A stretch of DNA of 32,400 nucleotides from an uncultured Gammaproteobacteria bacterium (GTDB lineage Bacteria; Pseudomonadota; Gammaproteobacteria; UBA9214), in the NCBI GenBank assembly GCA_905479705.1, contig CAJQNP010000285.1, positions 1-32,400 on the forward strand, written 5' to 3'. Below the pieces are notes generated by a model. It did no database searches, had not been told where the DNA came from, and worked only from the letters and a program-made list of their open reading frames with translations. A program made the position numbers and the translations under genes. Positions 16,053 to 24,080 of this stretch are shown piece by piece (within the stretch, counting starts at the first letter, position 1; each line of letters starts with the position of its first letter).

Positions 16053-17000
16053 ATGAACGAGACCCTCAGGAACGCCATCCACCACCAGCGTGTTGAGCTT
16101 GCCGAGATGCTGCAGGAACCACTTGGCGAACTCGCAAAACAGTGCGCCAGGGTGTGGGACTCCCGTGAAGAACTGGACAGCATCCTCACGGATGGTTTCC
16201 GAACCGTACCCCATTGCCTGTTCCTGTATGCGATGAATTCCGAGGGCATACAGATCAGCGACAACATCGGTATTGGCGGGCTGCTACCGGAACATTTCGG
16301 TCGTGACCGCTCCGTGCGCCCCTACATGCGCGAGGTCGTACCGCCCTGGGGATTCCTGCTATCCGACGCCTACCTGAGTCTGCGCGCACACCGGCCATCG
16401 GTAACCGCCGTGCAGGTCGTTCGCAGCAACGACGAGATGCTGGGTTTTATCGGCGCCGACTTTGACCTGCGGGACCTGCCGTCCACCACCGAGACCGTCG
16501 AGGAACCGATCGACTGGCGCCAGATCAAGGGTGACCCGTCGATTCGCGGTACCGTGTTCCAGCAACACCGCGTCGAGAGCCTGATGGACCGCAACATGGA
16601 CACGAACTGTGCGGTGCTTGAAGACCTGATTACCGAGCGCGGCCTGTTCCAGGCGGTGATCCATTTTTCCAGCAGCCGCGCCACCGTGTGGTTCATTGAT
16701 GACCCGTTTCGTTACCGCATCTTTGATCACGAGGCCCTCAGTGATCCAGACATCTGCCTGCTGTACCCGCGCCGCCAGTACCCGGGCGAGGCCGTCATTC
16801 CCCGGGACCGCGTGATCGACGTCCTCAACGGCATGCGCCAGCTGCGCACCGCGGATGACACGCTGTACCTGCGCTCCGCATCGATCAATATTTTCAACGG
16901 ACTGGTCAGCCTGACATTCTCCTGTGACGGTACCCACTACATGTCATGGCAGGAATTTCTCGACAAGGACATGTCCTTCTGGGTAGGCTGCGCAGCCTAG
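16053..17000 (+). CDS. Soluble PDC/Cache-domain sensor protein
   Basis: A 315-residue protein without membrane segments. The N-terminal half resembles a PDC (Cache-like) sensor domain: helix ELAEMLQEPLGELAKQCARVWDSREELDSIL, then CLFLYAMNSEGIQISDNIG, RDRSVRPYMREVVPPWGFLLSDAYLS and MLGFIGADFDLRDLP, which is the usual order of the ligand-binding strand and loop elements. PDC domains are normally extracytoplasmic, so a cytoplasmic version without output domain is unusual. The C-terminal half (SSSRATVWFIDDPFRYRIFDHEAL, CLLYPRRQYPGE) is not a domain I can name. No Shine-Dalgarno is visible before the ATG; a TACACT lies 7 bases upstream. Confidence 0.78.
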   Translation: MNETLRNAIHHQRVELAEMLQEPLGELAKQCARVWDSREELDSILTDGFRTVPHCLFLYAMNSEGIQISDNIGIGGLLPEHFGRDRSVRPYMREVVPPWGFLLSDAYLSLRAHRPSVTAVQVVRSNDEMLGFIGADFDLRDLPSTTETVEEPIDWRQIKGDPSIRGTVFQQHRVESLMDRNMDTNCAVLEDLITERGLFQAVIHFSSSRATVWFIDDPFRYRIFDHEALSDPDICLLYPRRQYPGEAVIPRDRVIDVLNGMRQLRTADDTLYLRSASINIFNGLVSLTFSCDGTHYMSWQEFLDKDMSFWVGCAA

Positions 17001-17025
17001 TAATCCGGCAGCACCTGACCAGTGG

Positions 17026-17073
17026 TGCAGGAGCGCCTTGCAGGCGCGATCGCGGCTACAAGCCGCTCCTGCA
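17026..17073. repeat. Head-to-head REP pair (BIME-like)
   Basis: Two 24-base REP units in inverted orientation abut at a central GCGATCGC. The left unit starts TGCAGGAGCGCCTTGCAGGC (plus) and the right one, read on the minus strand, TGCAGGAGCGGCTTGTAGCC. The outer heads are perfectly inverted, while the inner hairpins differ with compensating changes. It sits between two convergent genes. Confidence 0.9.
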
Positions 17074-17084
17074 GGAAGCCATAC

Positions 17085-17891
17085 CTACGAGGCAGCATCT
17101 TTCAGCGTAATCCCCAGCCACGTCGTCCACTCTGCAAACAATGCCGCGTCCACGGCCGCGACCGAAGAGCGCGGCGTCAGGGCATGGGTGAAGACGGGGT
17201 CCCCGGCGAGGCTGCAGGAATGGCCACCGGCCTGGTGAAAGATGTAGTTCCCTGCCGAGTAATCCCATAATTTGGAGCGGCCATGCAGGTAGACGTGGCA
17301 GCGGCCGGCCGCAAGCCAGCACCAGTCCAGCGCCACCGAACCAAAGCTGCGCTGCGAGGCATACGGGATCTCCGAGACCAGCCGGGTGGCCAGAGGTGGA
17401 TCAAGGCGCTTGAAATCGATTAGCGCGGTGGTCTGAGCCAGTGCCAGCCCACTCGCCTTCACCTGCAGTGGCTCAGCGTTCAGCTGCGCCCCCGTCGCGG
17501 CATCCGCGGTAAAACACTCGTCGCGCACAGGGTCGTAGATAATACCCAGCAACACCTCGCCGCCTTGCAACAGGGCCAGCGACACACAGAAAAACGGGAT
17601 ACCGGCTGCAAAATTACTGGTGCCATCCAGCGGATCGAGGCACCACACCGGCTGTTCGCTGTCGAGCAGGCCGGCCTGCTCGTCCGCATCCATCTCCTCG
17701 CCGAGAAACACGGTATCCGGCCACCGCGCCTGTAATTCGCCGGCAATTCGCGACTGCATCGTGAGATCGGCCTCGGTGATGACACTGCCATCGCGCTTGT
17801 GCTGGCGTTCCACGCGGGTAAAGCGCGGCAGCAATTCTTCCCGTGCCGCGGGGATGATGATGTCTTTCAAGGTCGTTAACGAATACGTCAT
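17085..17891 (-). CDS. Inositol monophosphatase-family phosphatase
   Basis: A 268-residue member of the IMPase/CysQ/FBPase-like superfamily of metal-dependent, lithium-sensitive phosphatases. The metal ligands are all present: GEEMD (64-68), DPLDGTSNF (86-94) and WDYSAG (209-214) followed by HQAGG. The sequence resembles generic inositol-phosphatase-like proteins rather than E. coli SuhB or CysQ specifically, so the substrate (inositol phosphate, PAP or a sugar phosphate) is open. The ATG has GAGAG upstream. Its 3' end borders the paired REP. Confidence 0.9.
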   Translation of the reverse strand: MTYSLTTLKDIIIPAAREELLPRFTRVERQHKRDGSVITEADLTMQSRIAGELQARWPDTVFLGEEMDADEQAGLLDSEQPVWCLDPLDGTSNFAAGIPFFCVSLALLQGGEVLLGIIYDPVRDECFTADAATGAQLNAEPLQVKASGLALAQTTALIDFKRLDPPLATRLVSEIPYASQRSFGSVALDWCWLAAGRCHVYLHGRSKLWDYSAGNYIFHQAGGHSCSLAGDPVFTHALTPRSSVAAVDAALFAEWTTWLGITLKDAAS

Positions 17892-18420
17892 TTTCTGTCT
17901 CTCGCGGTGAACATTACTGGCCGACTGTATTCGACCAAAACGCGCATTTTATACCAATTAGCTGCCCGTCTTGCTGATAATGCAGAAAACAGTCCATTCA
18001 CTCCCGCTGCCTTACCTGCCCCCCCTGGCTCTTTGTTTATTCATCACGATCCGGCAGCAGCCCGCGCTCGTGCCGTGCTGACCCACGACCAGGACCCGCG
18101 GTGGCCGTGAATCCCTTTACGAAATCACAATGGAAAGGTCTACTTGAATGCAGCGACTGATTATCAGCCCTGACAGTCAACAACAGCCCGGGGTGTCAGA
18201 TGCAGGCTGTTTGCTGCTCGCGGCCCCTTGAACACGAGACGCCAGACACAGGACAGACAACGGCCTGGAACGGCAAGACAGCCGGCGTCCGCGGCATCAG
18301 CGGGCTGACTTGAAACCCGGGTTAGCGCCGCCACCCGTGAGCCGCGATTTCACGCGCAGCAGTCAGACACCAGCAGCTTACCTTGAAGCGGGCGATGCCT
18401 GCCTGCGGTCAGCCAGCCGG
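17892..18420. other. Gene-free stretch
   Basis: About 530 bases between the phosphatase start and the slipin stop. The ORFs here (17907..18110 and the start of 18310..19167) look random or are shadows of slipin. No REP, tRNA or clear terminator was seen. A small GCCGG/CCGGC dyad overlaps the slipin stop codon but lacks a T-run. A small RNA cannot be excluded. Confidence 0.45.
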
Positions 18421-19176
18421 TTAGCCGGCAGAATCATTGCCGAACATCTTGCCGATGCTGTCCAGTGGCAAGGGGAACACGATGGTGGAACTCTTTTCCC
18501 CGGCAATCTCGGTCAGCGTCTGCAGGTAGCGCAGCTGCAGGGACTGCGGTTGCTCATTCAGGGTTTTCGCCGCAGCGACCAGCTTTTCCGCGGCCTGCAT
18601 CTCGCCCTCGGCATGGATGACCTTGGCGCGGCGCTCGCGCTCTGCTTCAGCCTGGCGCGCAATCGCGCGCACCATAGTCTCATCGATATCGACATGCTTG
18701 ATTTCCACGTTCGCCACCTTGATACCCCAGGCATCCGTCTGCTGGTCGAGCAGGGTCTGGATATCGGAATTCAGTTTTTCCCGCTCCGCCAGCATATCAT
18801 CCAGTTCGTGCTGCCCCAGCACCGAGCGCAGCGTGGTTTGCGCCAGCTGGCTGGTTGCAGCCAGGAAGTCCTCCACCTGGATAATCGCCTTCTCCGCATC
18901 AATCACACGAAAGTAGATCACCGCATTGACCTTCACCGACACATTGTCACGCGATATCACGTCCTGGCTCGGCACATCCATCACAACCGTGCGCAAGCCC
19001 ACCTTGACCATTTGCTGTATCACGGGGATCACGATGATCAGCCCGGGACCTTTTACTTTCCAGAATCGTCCCAGCGTAAAGATCACCCCGCGCTCGTATT
19101 CCCGCAGGACGCGGAACGTATACAGCAACAGCGCTACAAAAATAACCAGCCCGACAAATACTCCTGAAATAGCCAT
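18421..19176 (-). CDS. Slipin (SPFH/stomatin-like) membrane protein
   Basis: A 251-residue slipin. It has one N-terminal membrane helix ([19 protein letters not shown]) and the SPFH domain ([76 protein letters not shown]). A long helical region follows ([31 protein letters not shown]), which mediates oligomerisation. Slipins build ring or cage assemblies in the membrane and are partners and substrates of NfeD proteases. The gene starts one base after the nfeD stop, with AGGAGG overlapping the end of nfeD, so the two are translationally coupled. Confidence 0.95.
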   Translation of the reverse strand: MAISGVFVGLVIFVALLLYTFRVLREYERGVIFTLGRFWKVKGPGLIIVIPVIQQMVKVGLRTVVMDVPSQDVISRDNVSVKVNAVIYFRVIDAEKAIIQVEDFLAATSQLAQTTLRSVLGQHELDDMLAEREKLNSDIQTLLDQQTDAWGIKVANVEIKHVDIDETMVRAIARQAEAERERRAKVIHAEGEMQAAEKLVAAAKTLNEQPQSLQLRYLQTLTEIAGEKSSTIVFPLPLDSIGKMFGNDSAG

Positions 19177-19177
19177 C

Positions 19178-20548
19178 TCATGCCTCCTGATGCAGCGACT
19201 GTACTTGCAGTACCAGCCCGTCTACGGCAACCACCTTTACCCTGTCGCCCCGTTTTTTCGGCCTGCCTGATTCAGCCTGCCAGATTTCACCGTGCACACG
19301 AATGCGGCCCGAGTGTTCAAAGTCGTCCAGCACCTCGCCAACCGCATGCAGCATTTCTTCCCGGCCACTGACAACAGGTCGTTCACGTGCCTTGATGGCG
19401 GCGGCGATGACAAACAGGAAGAAACCTGCCGTCATGAATGACAGGGCAAAGATCAACGGTAGCGAGACTGCGTAACCGGTGCCTTCCTGGTCGAACAGGA
19501 TAATGGAACCGATCACGAATGCGATCACACCACCAAAGCCCAGCGCCCCGAAACTTGGAACAAAGGCCTCTGCCAGCATGAATATGATACCCAGGCATAA
19601 CAGTGCCAGCCCGGCATAGTTCACCGGCAACACCTGGAAGGCATACAACGCGAGCAACAAACTGATGGCACCGGCGACGCCCGGTAATACAAAGCCCGGG
19701 TTGGCAAACTCGAAAAACAGGCCATATATACCGATCAGCATCAAGATGTAGGCCACGTTCGGATCGGTAATGACGGCCAGCAGGCGATTACGCCAGTCCG
19801 GCGCGATGACCTGCAGCGGGAGATGCTCGACATCGAGGACCTGCTCGATCCCTGCAACGACAACGCTGCGCCCCTGCATCTGCCTGAGCAGGTCACGCTT
19901 GTTCACGGCGACAATATCGATCACCCCCAGTGCCAGCGCCTCCTCTGCCGGCAGGCTGGCCGCCTCGCGCACCGCAAGCTCGGCCCATTCAACATTGCGC
20001 CCGCGCATCTGGGCCAGGCCACGCAGGTAGGCAGTGGCATCATTTATCCGCTTGCTTTCCATGGCGTCCTGTTTCTCCAAGGGTTGCGTATCCTGGTCAT
20101 TGCCGTCCTTCTTTTTCAGCATGTCATCGGCATCCGGAAATCCGCCGATCTCCACCGGCGTGGCCGCACCCAGGTTGGTGCCGGGGGACATGGCGGAAAT
20201 ATGGCTGGCATACAGGATGTAGGTACCCGCACTGGCAGCCCGGGCACCACCGGGGGTCACGTAGCTTGCAACCGGCACCGGTGACACCAGGATGGACTGG
20301 ATGATGTCACGCATGGCCGTGTCCAGCCCGCCCGGTGTATCCATCGACAGGATAACCAGCCCGGCGGACTGCTCGCGGGCACGTTCCAGTCCGCGATCGA
20401 TATAGTCCGCCGTGGCAGGACCAATCGCACCGTCAATATTCAGTACCACGGCCACCCGCTCGTTGGCGAATGGAAACCATGCCGGAGCAAGCAGCAGACA
20501 AGCCAGCAGCAGATACCAGGGGTAGCGACTTCGGTTGTTTATTTGCAT
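19178..20548 (-). CDS. NfeD-family membrane serine protease, long form
   Basis: A 456-residue long-form NfeD. After a signal or anchor helix ([14 protein letters not shown]) comes a ClpP-like protease domain with the catalytic serine S106 in [11 protein letters not shown] and the likely catalytic lysine K166 in [11 protein letters not shown] membrane domain of several helices follows (residues about 255-390), then a C-terminal OB-fold NfeD domain ([21 protein letters not shown]). The family cleaves the C-terminus of partner slipins and contributes to membrane quality control. An acidic, lysine-rich insert ([15 protein letters not shown]) separates Ser and Lys. A GGAG lies 9 bases before the ATG. 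Confidence 0.95.
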   Translation of the reverse strand: MQINNRSRYPWYLLLACLLLAPAWFPFANERVAVVLNIDGAIGPATADYIDRGLERAREQSAGLVILSMDTPGGLDTAMRDIIQSILVSPVPVASYVTPGGARAASAGTYILYASHISAMSPGTNLGAATPVEIGGFPDADDMLKKKDGNDQDTQPLEKQDAMESKRINDATAYLRGLAQMRGRNVEWAELAVREAASLPAEEALALGVIDIVAVNKRDLLRQMQGRSVVVAGIEQVLDVEHLPLQVIAPDWRNRLLAVITDPNVAYILMLIGIYGLFFEFANPGFVLPGVAGAISLLLALYAFQVLPVNYAGLALLCLGIIFMLAEAFVPSFGALGFGGVIAFVIGSIILFDQEGTGYAVSLPLIFALSFMTAGFFLFVIAAAIKARERPVVSGREEMLHAVGEVLDDFEHSGRIRVHGEIWQAESGRPKKRGDRVKVVAVDGLVLQVQSLHQEA

Positions 20549-20596
20549 GATATCTCCACATTAGCACATGGCTGCGCCACCACCATGAAAACAGAC

Positions 20597-20626
20597 CTGA
20601 CCCGACTGCGCCGCATCGACTACAAT
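20597..20626 (+). promoter_or_regulatory. Candidate promoter of the methyltransferase gene
   Basis: CTGACC and TACAAT separated by 18 bases. The -10 ends five bases before the ATG at 20632, so transcription would start at or next to the start codon and give a leaderless mRNA. No Shine-Dalgarno precedes that ATG. Confidence 0.4.
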
Positions 20627-20631
20627 CATTA

Positions 20632-21387
20632 ATGTCACCGGTTATAACAATGCCACATAGATATTCATTATCCTGGCTTCTTGCCGCACTGCTGCCACTG
20701 GCCGCGACCCCCGTCCTCGGCGACGACTACACGCAGGCCCGCCAGCACCTGCTCAGTGAAATTGAGCGGGACGCACAGGACACCAGCCTCTACCTCGACA
20801 GGGAAGCACTGGACCCGCGCGTGATGGCGGTCATCGGCCGGGTACCGCGGCATGAATTCGTGCCGGCCAACCAGCGCAGCAACGCCTACCGCAATCGCCC
20901 CCTGCCCATTGGCCACGGACAGACGATTTCGCAACCCTATATCGTTGCCTTGATGACTGACCTGATCGAACCACAGCCTGATCACCGGGTACTGGAGATC
21001 GGCACCGGCTCCGGCTACCAGGCGGCCGTGCTGGCCGAGCTGACCGGGCAGGTCTACAGTATCGAAATCATCGAGGAACTGGGTGAACAGGCAAGCAAAC
21101 GGCTGGCCCGACTGGGCTATGACAATGTCAGCGTGCGACTCGGCGACGGCTATTATGGCTGGGAGGAACATGCCCCGTTTGACACCATCGTGGTCACGGC
21201 CGCCGCCAGCCATGTCCCACCGCCACTGGTCGCGCAACTCAAGCCCGGTGGTCGCATGGTCATCCCGGTTGGCAGCCGCTTTCTCACCCAGCAACTGGTG
21301 CTGATCGAGAAGCAGCAGGACGGCCAGCTTATTACCCGACAGCTGCTGCCCGTCCGCTTTGTACCGCTCACCGGGGGTCACGATTAA
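20632..21387 (+). CDS. Exported protein-L-isoaspartate O-methyltransferase
   Basis: A 251-residue PIMT that uses S-adenosylmethionine to methylate isoaspartyl residues in damaged proteins. Family motifs are FVPANQRSNAYRNRPLPIGHGQTISQP, the AdoMet motif VLEIGTGSGYQAAVLAEL (about 120-137), VRLGDGYYGW, DTIVVTAAASHVPPPLVAQLKPGGRMVIP. In front is a typical signal peptide (YSLSWLLAALLPLAATPVLG, cleavage near residue 30), so this copy should be periplasmic, unlike cytoplasmic Pcm. AdoMet supply outside the cytoplasm is unexplained. The start may be 20632 or the in-frame ATG at 20650; both keep the signal peptide. The 3' end overlaps the next gene. Confidence 0.93.
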   Translation: MSPVITMPHRYSLSWLLAALLPLAATPVLGDDYTQARQHLLSEIERDAQDTSLYLDREALDPRVMAVIGRVPRHEFVPANQRSNAYRNRPLPIGHGQTISQPYIVALMTDLIEPQPDHRVLEIGTGSGYQAAVLAELTGQVYSIEIIEELGEQASKRLARLGYDNVSVRLGDGYYGWEEHAPFDTIVVTAAASHVPPPLVAQLKPGGRMVIPVGSRFLTQQLVLIEKQQDGQLITRQLLPVRFVPLTGGHD

Positions 21388-23809
21388 GCCACAGCGGTTA
21401 CCCGTCCTGTCAATCGCACTGGTCTCGGCGACCGCGCTCGCCTACGAGGTGCTGTTGATGCGCCTCTACTCCATTATCCAGTGGCACCATTTCGCCTACA
21501 TGATGATCAGCCTGGCATTGCTCGGTTTTGGCGCCAGCGGCGCCCTGCTGACCATCCTGCAACGCCCCCTGCTGCAACGTTTTGCAGCGAGCTACATCAT
21601 AAACATCGCCTTGTTCGGCATCTCGACCGTCGCCTGCTTTCTGCTTGCACAGCGATTGCCCTTCAACGCCGAGGAGGTACTCTGGGATCCACGACAGTAC
21701 CTCTGGTTGACGGGCACCTACCTGTTACTTGCCGTACCGTTTTTCTTTGCGGCAAATGCCATCGGCCTTGCCCTGACCCACTACCGCCTCAGGCTCGCGA
21801 GGATTTATGCCGCCGACCTGCTGGGTGCCGGGCTGGGAAGTATCTGCATACTGCTGTTGCTGTTCTTCGTCTTGCCCATGCAGGCATTGATGCTACTCGG
21901 ACTGACGGCAATCGCTGCCGCCTTTCTGGCCAGCCGTGAACTGCAATATCCCTGGCGCACCACGGTGGTGTGGCTGGCCCTGGCCACTGCCTGCCTGCTG
22001 GTCATACCCGCCGAGTGGCGCACGCTGGAGATGTCACCCTACAAGGGTCTCGCGCAGACACTCCGCGTCAAGGACACGCGCATCATTAGCGAACTGTCCA
22101 GCCCGCTGGGACTGCTCAGTGTTGTTGAAAGCCCTGCCATCCCGCTGCGTCATGCACCCGGCCTGAGCCTGAACGCCCGCACGGAGCCACCGGCACAGCT
22201 GGGTGTCTTCACCGACGGCGACGGACTCTCGGTGATCACCCGCTACAACGGCGACCGGCAGACACTCGCCTACATGGACCAGCTGACCTCGGCCCTGCCC
22301 TACCACATGCACGCCATCAACCGCGTACTGATACTGGGTGCCGGCGGCGGGTCCGACGTACTCCAGGCGTTGTACCAGGATGCAACGACCATAGACGCCG
22401 TGGAACTGAACCCGCAATTTGCCCGCCTGGTGAGCAACGACCATGCCGACTTCGCCGGACATCTTTACCAGGCACCGGGCGTGTCCCTGCACACTGGAGA
22501 GGCGCGCAGCTTCACGGCCAGCAGCGCGGGTGACTATGACCTCATCCAGGTGTCATTGCTGGATGCATTCAGTGCGTCCGCATCGGGTCAGTATTCCCTC
22601 AGCGAGAATCACCTGTACACCACCGAGGCACTGGGCGAGATGCTGCAGAAACTTGCACCCGGCGGCATGTTATCGATTACACGCTGGGTAAAACTGCCAC
22701 CTCGTGACACCCTGAAACTGTTTGCCACGGCTGTCACGGCACTGCGCGACAGCGGCGCGCAGCATCCCGAACGGCAACTTGTGCTTATCCGTGGCTGGCA
22801 GACCAGTACCCTGCTCGTCAACAACGAGCCATTCACTGAGGAGCAAATCGAACGCCTGAAGACCTTCACGGCGGCCCGCTCTTTCGACGCGGCCTACCAC
22901 CCAGGCATCGGCGAAAAAGAGGGCAACTACTATAACCGCCTGCGGAATGACTGGTTCCATGACGCCGCCGTCGCACTACTGGGCGACGATCCCGGGGCCT
23001 TTCTTGACCAGTACAAATTCAACCTGCACCCGGCCAGCGATGACCAGCCCTATTTTTTCCATTTTTTCAGGTGGCAGACATTGCCGGAGATCCTGCGCCT
23101 GCATAACCAGGGCGGCGCCACACTGGCCGAGGCCGGCTACCTTGTGCTGGTTGCAACCCTGGTGCAGGCGATCATGGCCAGCCTGATACTCATCCTGTTA
23201 CCGATCTGGCTTTACCAGCGTTATATCAACCCGGCACGCTACACCACGAGTCGCGCACGGCTCATCGGCTATTTCCTGTTACTCGGACTGGCCTTCCTGT
23301 TTATCGAGATTGCCTTTATCCAGAAGCTGCTGCTGTTCCTGCATCACCCCCTGTACGCCATCGCCGTGGTCCTGAGCAGTTTCCTGGTGTTTTCCGGGCT
23401 CGGCAGTGCCTGGTTCGGACAGACGGCAGCAGACAATCGCGGCCGGCTGATCATCATGGCCATCTCGGGGATCGTCATCATCGGGATGACCTACCTGTTT
23501 ATGCTGGGACCGTTGCTGCAGCAATTCACGGCAGCCCCGGACGGGGTGCGCATCCTGGTCAGCGTCATCGTGATCGCGCCGCTGGCCTTCTGCATGGGGA
23601 TCCCGTTCCCCTCGGGGCTTGCACAACTGGCCGATTTCGCACCCGGCCTGATCCCCTGGGCCTGGGCCATCAACGGCTGTGCATCCGTGATCAGCGCCAT
23701 AGTCGCAACCCTGCTTGCGATACACTTTGGCTTCACCCTGGTTATCGCCATTGCACTGGTGATGTATGCCCTGAGCCTCTGGATGTTTCCGGTGCCCTGC
23801 GAGGAATAG
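21359..23809 (+). CDS. Membrane-embedded spermidine-synthase-like protein
   Basis: A protein of up to 816 residues in three parts. First, an N-terminal block of about six helices (10-215). Second, a Rossmann domain resembling spermidine synthase (about 300-530: VLILGAGGGSDVLQALY, DAVELNPQFARL, YDLIQVSLLDAF, LYTTEALGEMLQKLAPGGMLSI). Third, a C-terminal block of about seven helices (about 590-810). The first of the two active-site aspartates of aminopropyltransferases (D-x-x-D) is serine here (S399...D402), so normal polyamine synthesis is unlikely. The start is unclear. The listed TTG overlaps the methyltransferase gene and has no ribosome site; an ATT at 21383, preceded by GGGGG, is an alternative. 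Translational coupling to the upstream gene is likely. Confidence 0.85.
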   Translation: MYRSPGVTIKPQRLPVLSIALVSATALAYEVLLMRLYSIIQWHHFAYMMISLALLGFGASGALLTILQRPLLQRFAASYIINIALFGISTVACFLLAQRLPFNAEEVLWDPRQYLWLTGTYLLLAVPFFFAANAIGLALTHYRLRLARIYAADLLGAGLGSICILLLLFFVLPMQALMLLGLTAIAAAFLASRELQYPWRTTVVWLALATACLLVIPAEWRTLEMSPYKGLAQTLRVKDTRIISELSSPLGLLSVVESPAIPLRHAPGLSLNARTEPPAQLGVFTDGDGLSVITRYNGDRQTLAYMDQLTSALPYHMHAINRVLILGAGGGSDVLQALYQDATTIDAVELNPQFARLVSNDHADFAGHLYQAPGVSLHTGEARSFTASSAGDYDLIQVSLLDAFSASASGQYSLSENHLYTTEALGEMLQKLAPGGMLSITRWVKLPPRDTLKLFATAVTALRDSGAQHPERQLVLIRGWQTSTLLVNNEPFTEEQIERLKTFTAARSFDAAYHPGIGEKEGNYYNRLRNDWFHDAAVALLGDDPGAFLDQYKFNLHPASDDQPYFFHFFRWQTLPEILRLHNQGGATLAEAGYLVLVATLVQAIMASLILILLPIWLYQRYINPARYTTSRARLIGYFLLLGLAFLFIEIAFIQKLLLFLHHPLYAIAVVLSSFLVFSGLGSAWFGQTAADNRGRLIIMAISGIVIIGMTYLFMLGPLLQQFTAAPDGVRILVSVIVIAPLAFCMGIPFPSGLAQLADFAPGLIPWAWAINGCASVISAIVATLLAIHFGFTLVIAIALVMYALSLWMFPVPCEE

Positions 23810-23821
23810 GCGGGACGTCCC

Positions 23822-23854
23822 TTCGCGCCTGCAAGGCGCTCCTGCGCACTCGCC
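23822..23854 (-). repeat. 33-bp inverted repeat, left copy (contains a REP)
   Basis: Perfect inverted copy of 24018-24050. It contains a complete REP unit (GCGCAGGAGCGCCTTGCAGG on the minus strand) plus GGCGAGT outside the usual REP head. It begins 12 bases after the spermidine-synthase-like gene's stop. Confidence 0.92.
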
Positions 23855-23860
23855 AAGACC

Positions 23861-23885
23861 TGCAGGAGTGCATCGCATGCGCGAC
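23861..23885 (+). repeat. REP element, variant
   Basis: TGCAGGAGTGCATCGCATGC followed by GCGAC. The head has one change (GAGTG for GAGCG) and the inner hairpin is GCAT-cgc-ATGC. Confidence 0.8.
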
Positions 23886-23898
23886 CTTGTCAATCACT

Positions 23899-23925
23899 GT
23901 CGCGGATTACGATCCGCTCCTACGC
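23899..23925 (-). repeat. REP element, variant
   Basis: On the minus strand GTAGGAGCGGATCGTAATCC followed by GCGAC. The hairpin is CGGAT/ATCCG, the same subtype as at 15243. Confidence 0.8.
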
Positions 23926-23948
23926 GTTATTCTTACAGCGTGCGAGAA

Positions 23949-23975
23949 TTGCAGGAGCAGATCGCAATCCGCGAC
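23949..23975 (+). repeat. REP element, variant
   Basis: TTGCAGGAGCAGATCGCAAT followed by CCGCGAC. The head is GCAGGAGC and the inner stem is slightly degenerate. Confidence 0.78.
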
Positions 23976-24017
23976 TGGTGACCCACGAATTGTGTGCCAT
24001 GCAGCCATACAGGTGCC

Positions 24018-24050
24018 GGCGAGTGCGCAGGAGCGCCTTGCAGGCGCGAA
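24018..24050 (+). repeat. 33-bp inverted repeat, right copy (contains a REP)
   Basis: Perfect inverted copy of 23822-23854. It carries GCGCAGGAGCGCCTTGCAGG and ends 18 bases before the -10 of the quinone oxidoreductase gene. The flanks of the two copies do not match, so the identity is limited to exactly these 33 bases. Confidence 0.92.
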
Positions 24051-24065
24051 AAAATCGACCGGCTG

Positions 24066-24074
24066 TGCTATAAA
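24066..24074 (+). promoter_or_regulatory. Extended -10 promoter, probably leaderless transcript
   Basis: TGCTATAAA matches the extended -10 (TGn-TATAAA). The hexamer ends six bases before the ATG at 24081, so the RNA would begin at or next to the start codon. No Shine-Dalgarno is present and no good -35 is seen. Confidence 0.6.
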
Positions 24075-24080
24075 TCACCC

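Noticed and set aside
17907-18110. 67-residue ORF in the gap upstream of the phosphatase gene
   Set aside because: No ribosome site and no protein-like pattern; treated as chance.
18310-19167. 285-residue plus-strand ORF
   Set aside because: Antisense shadow of the well-supported slipin gene.
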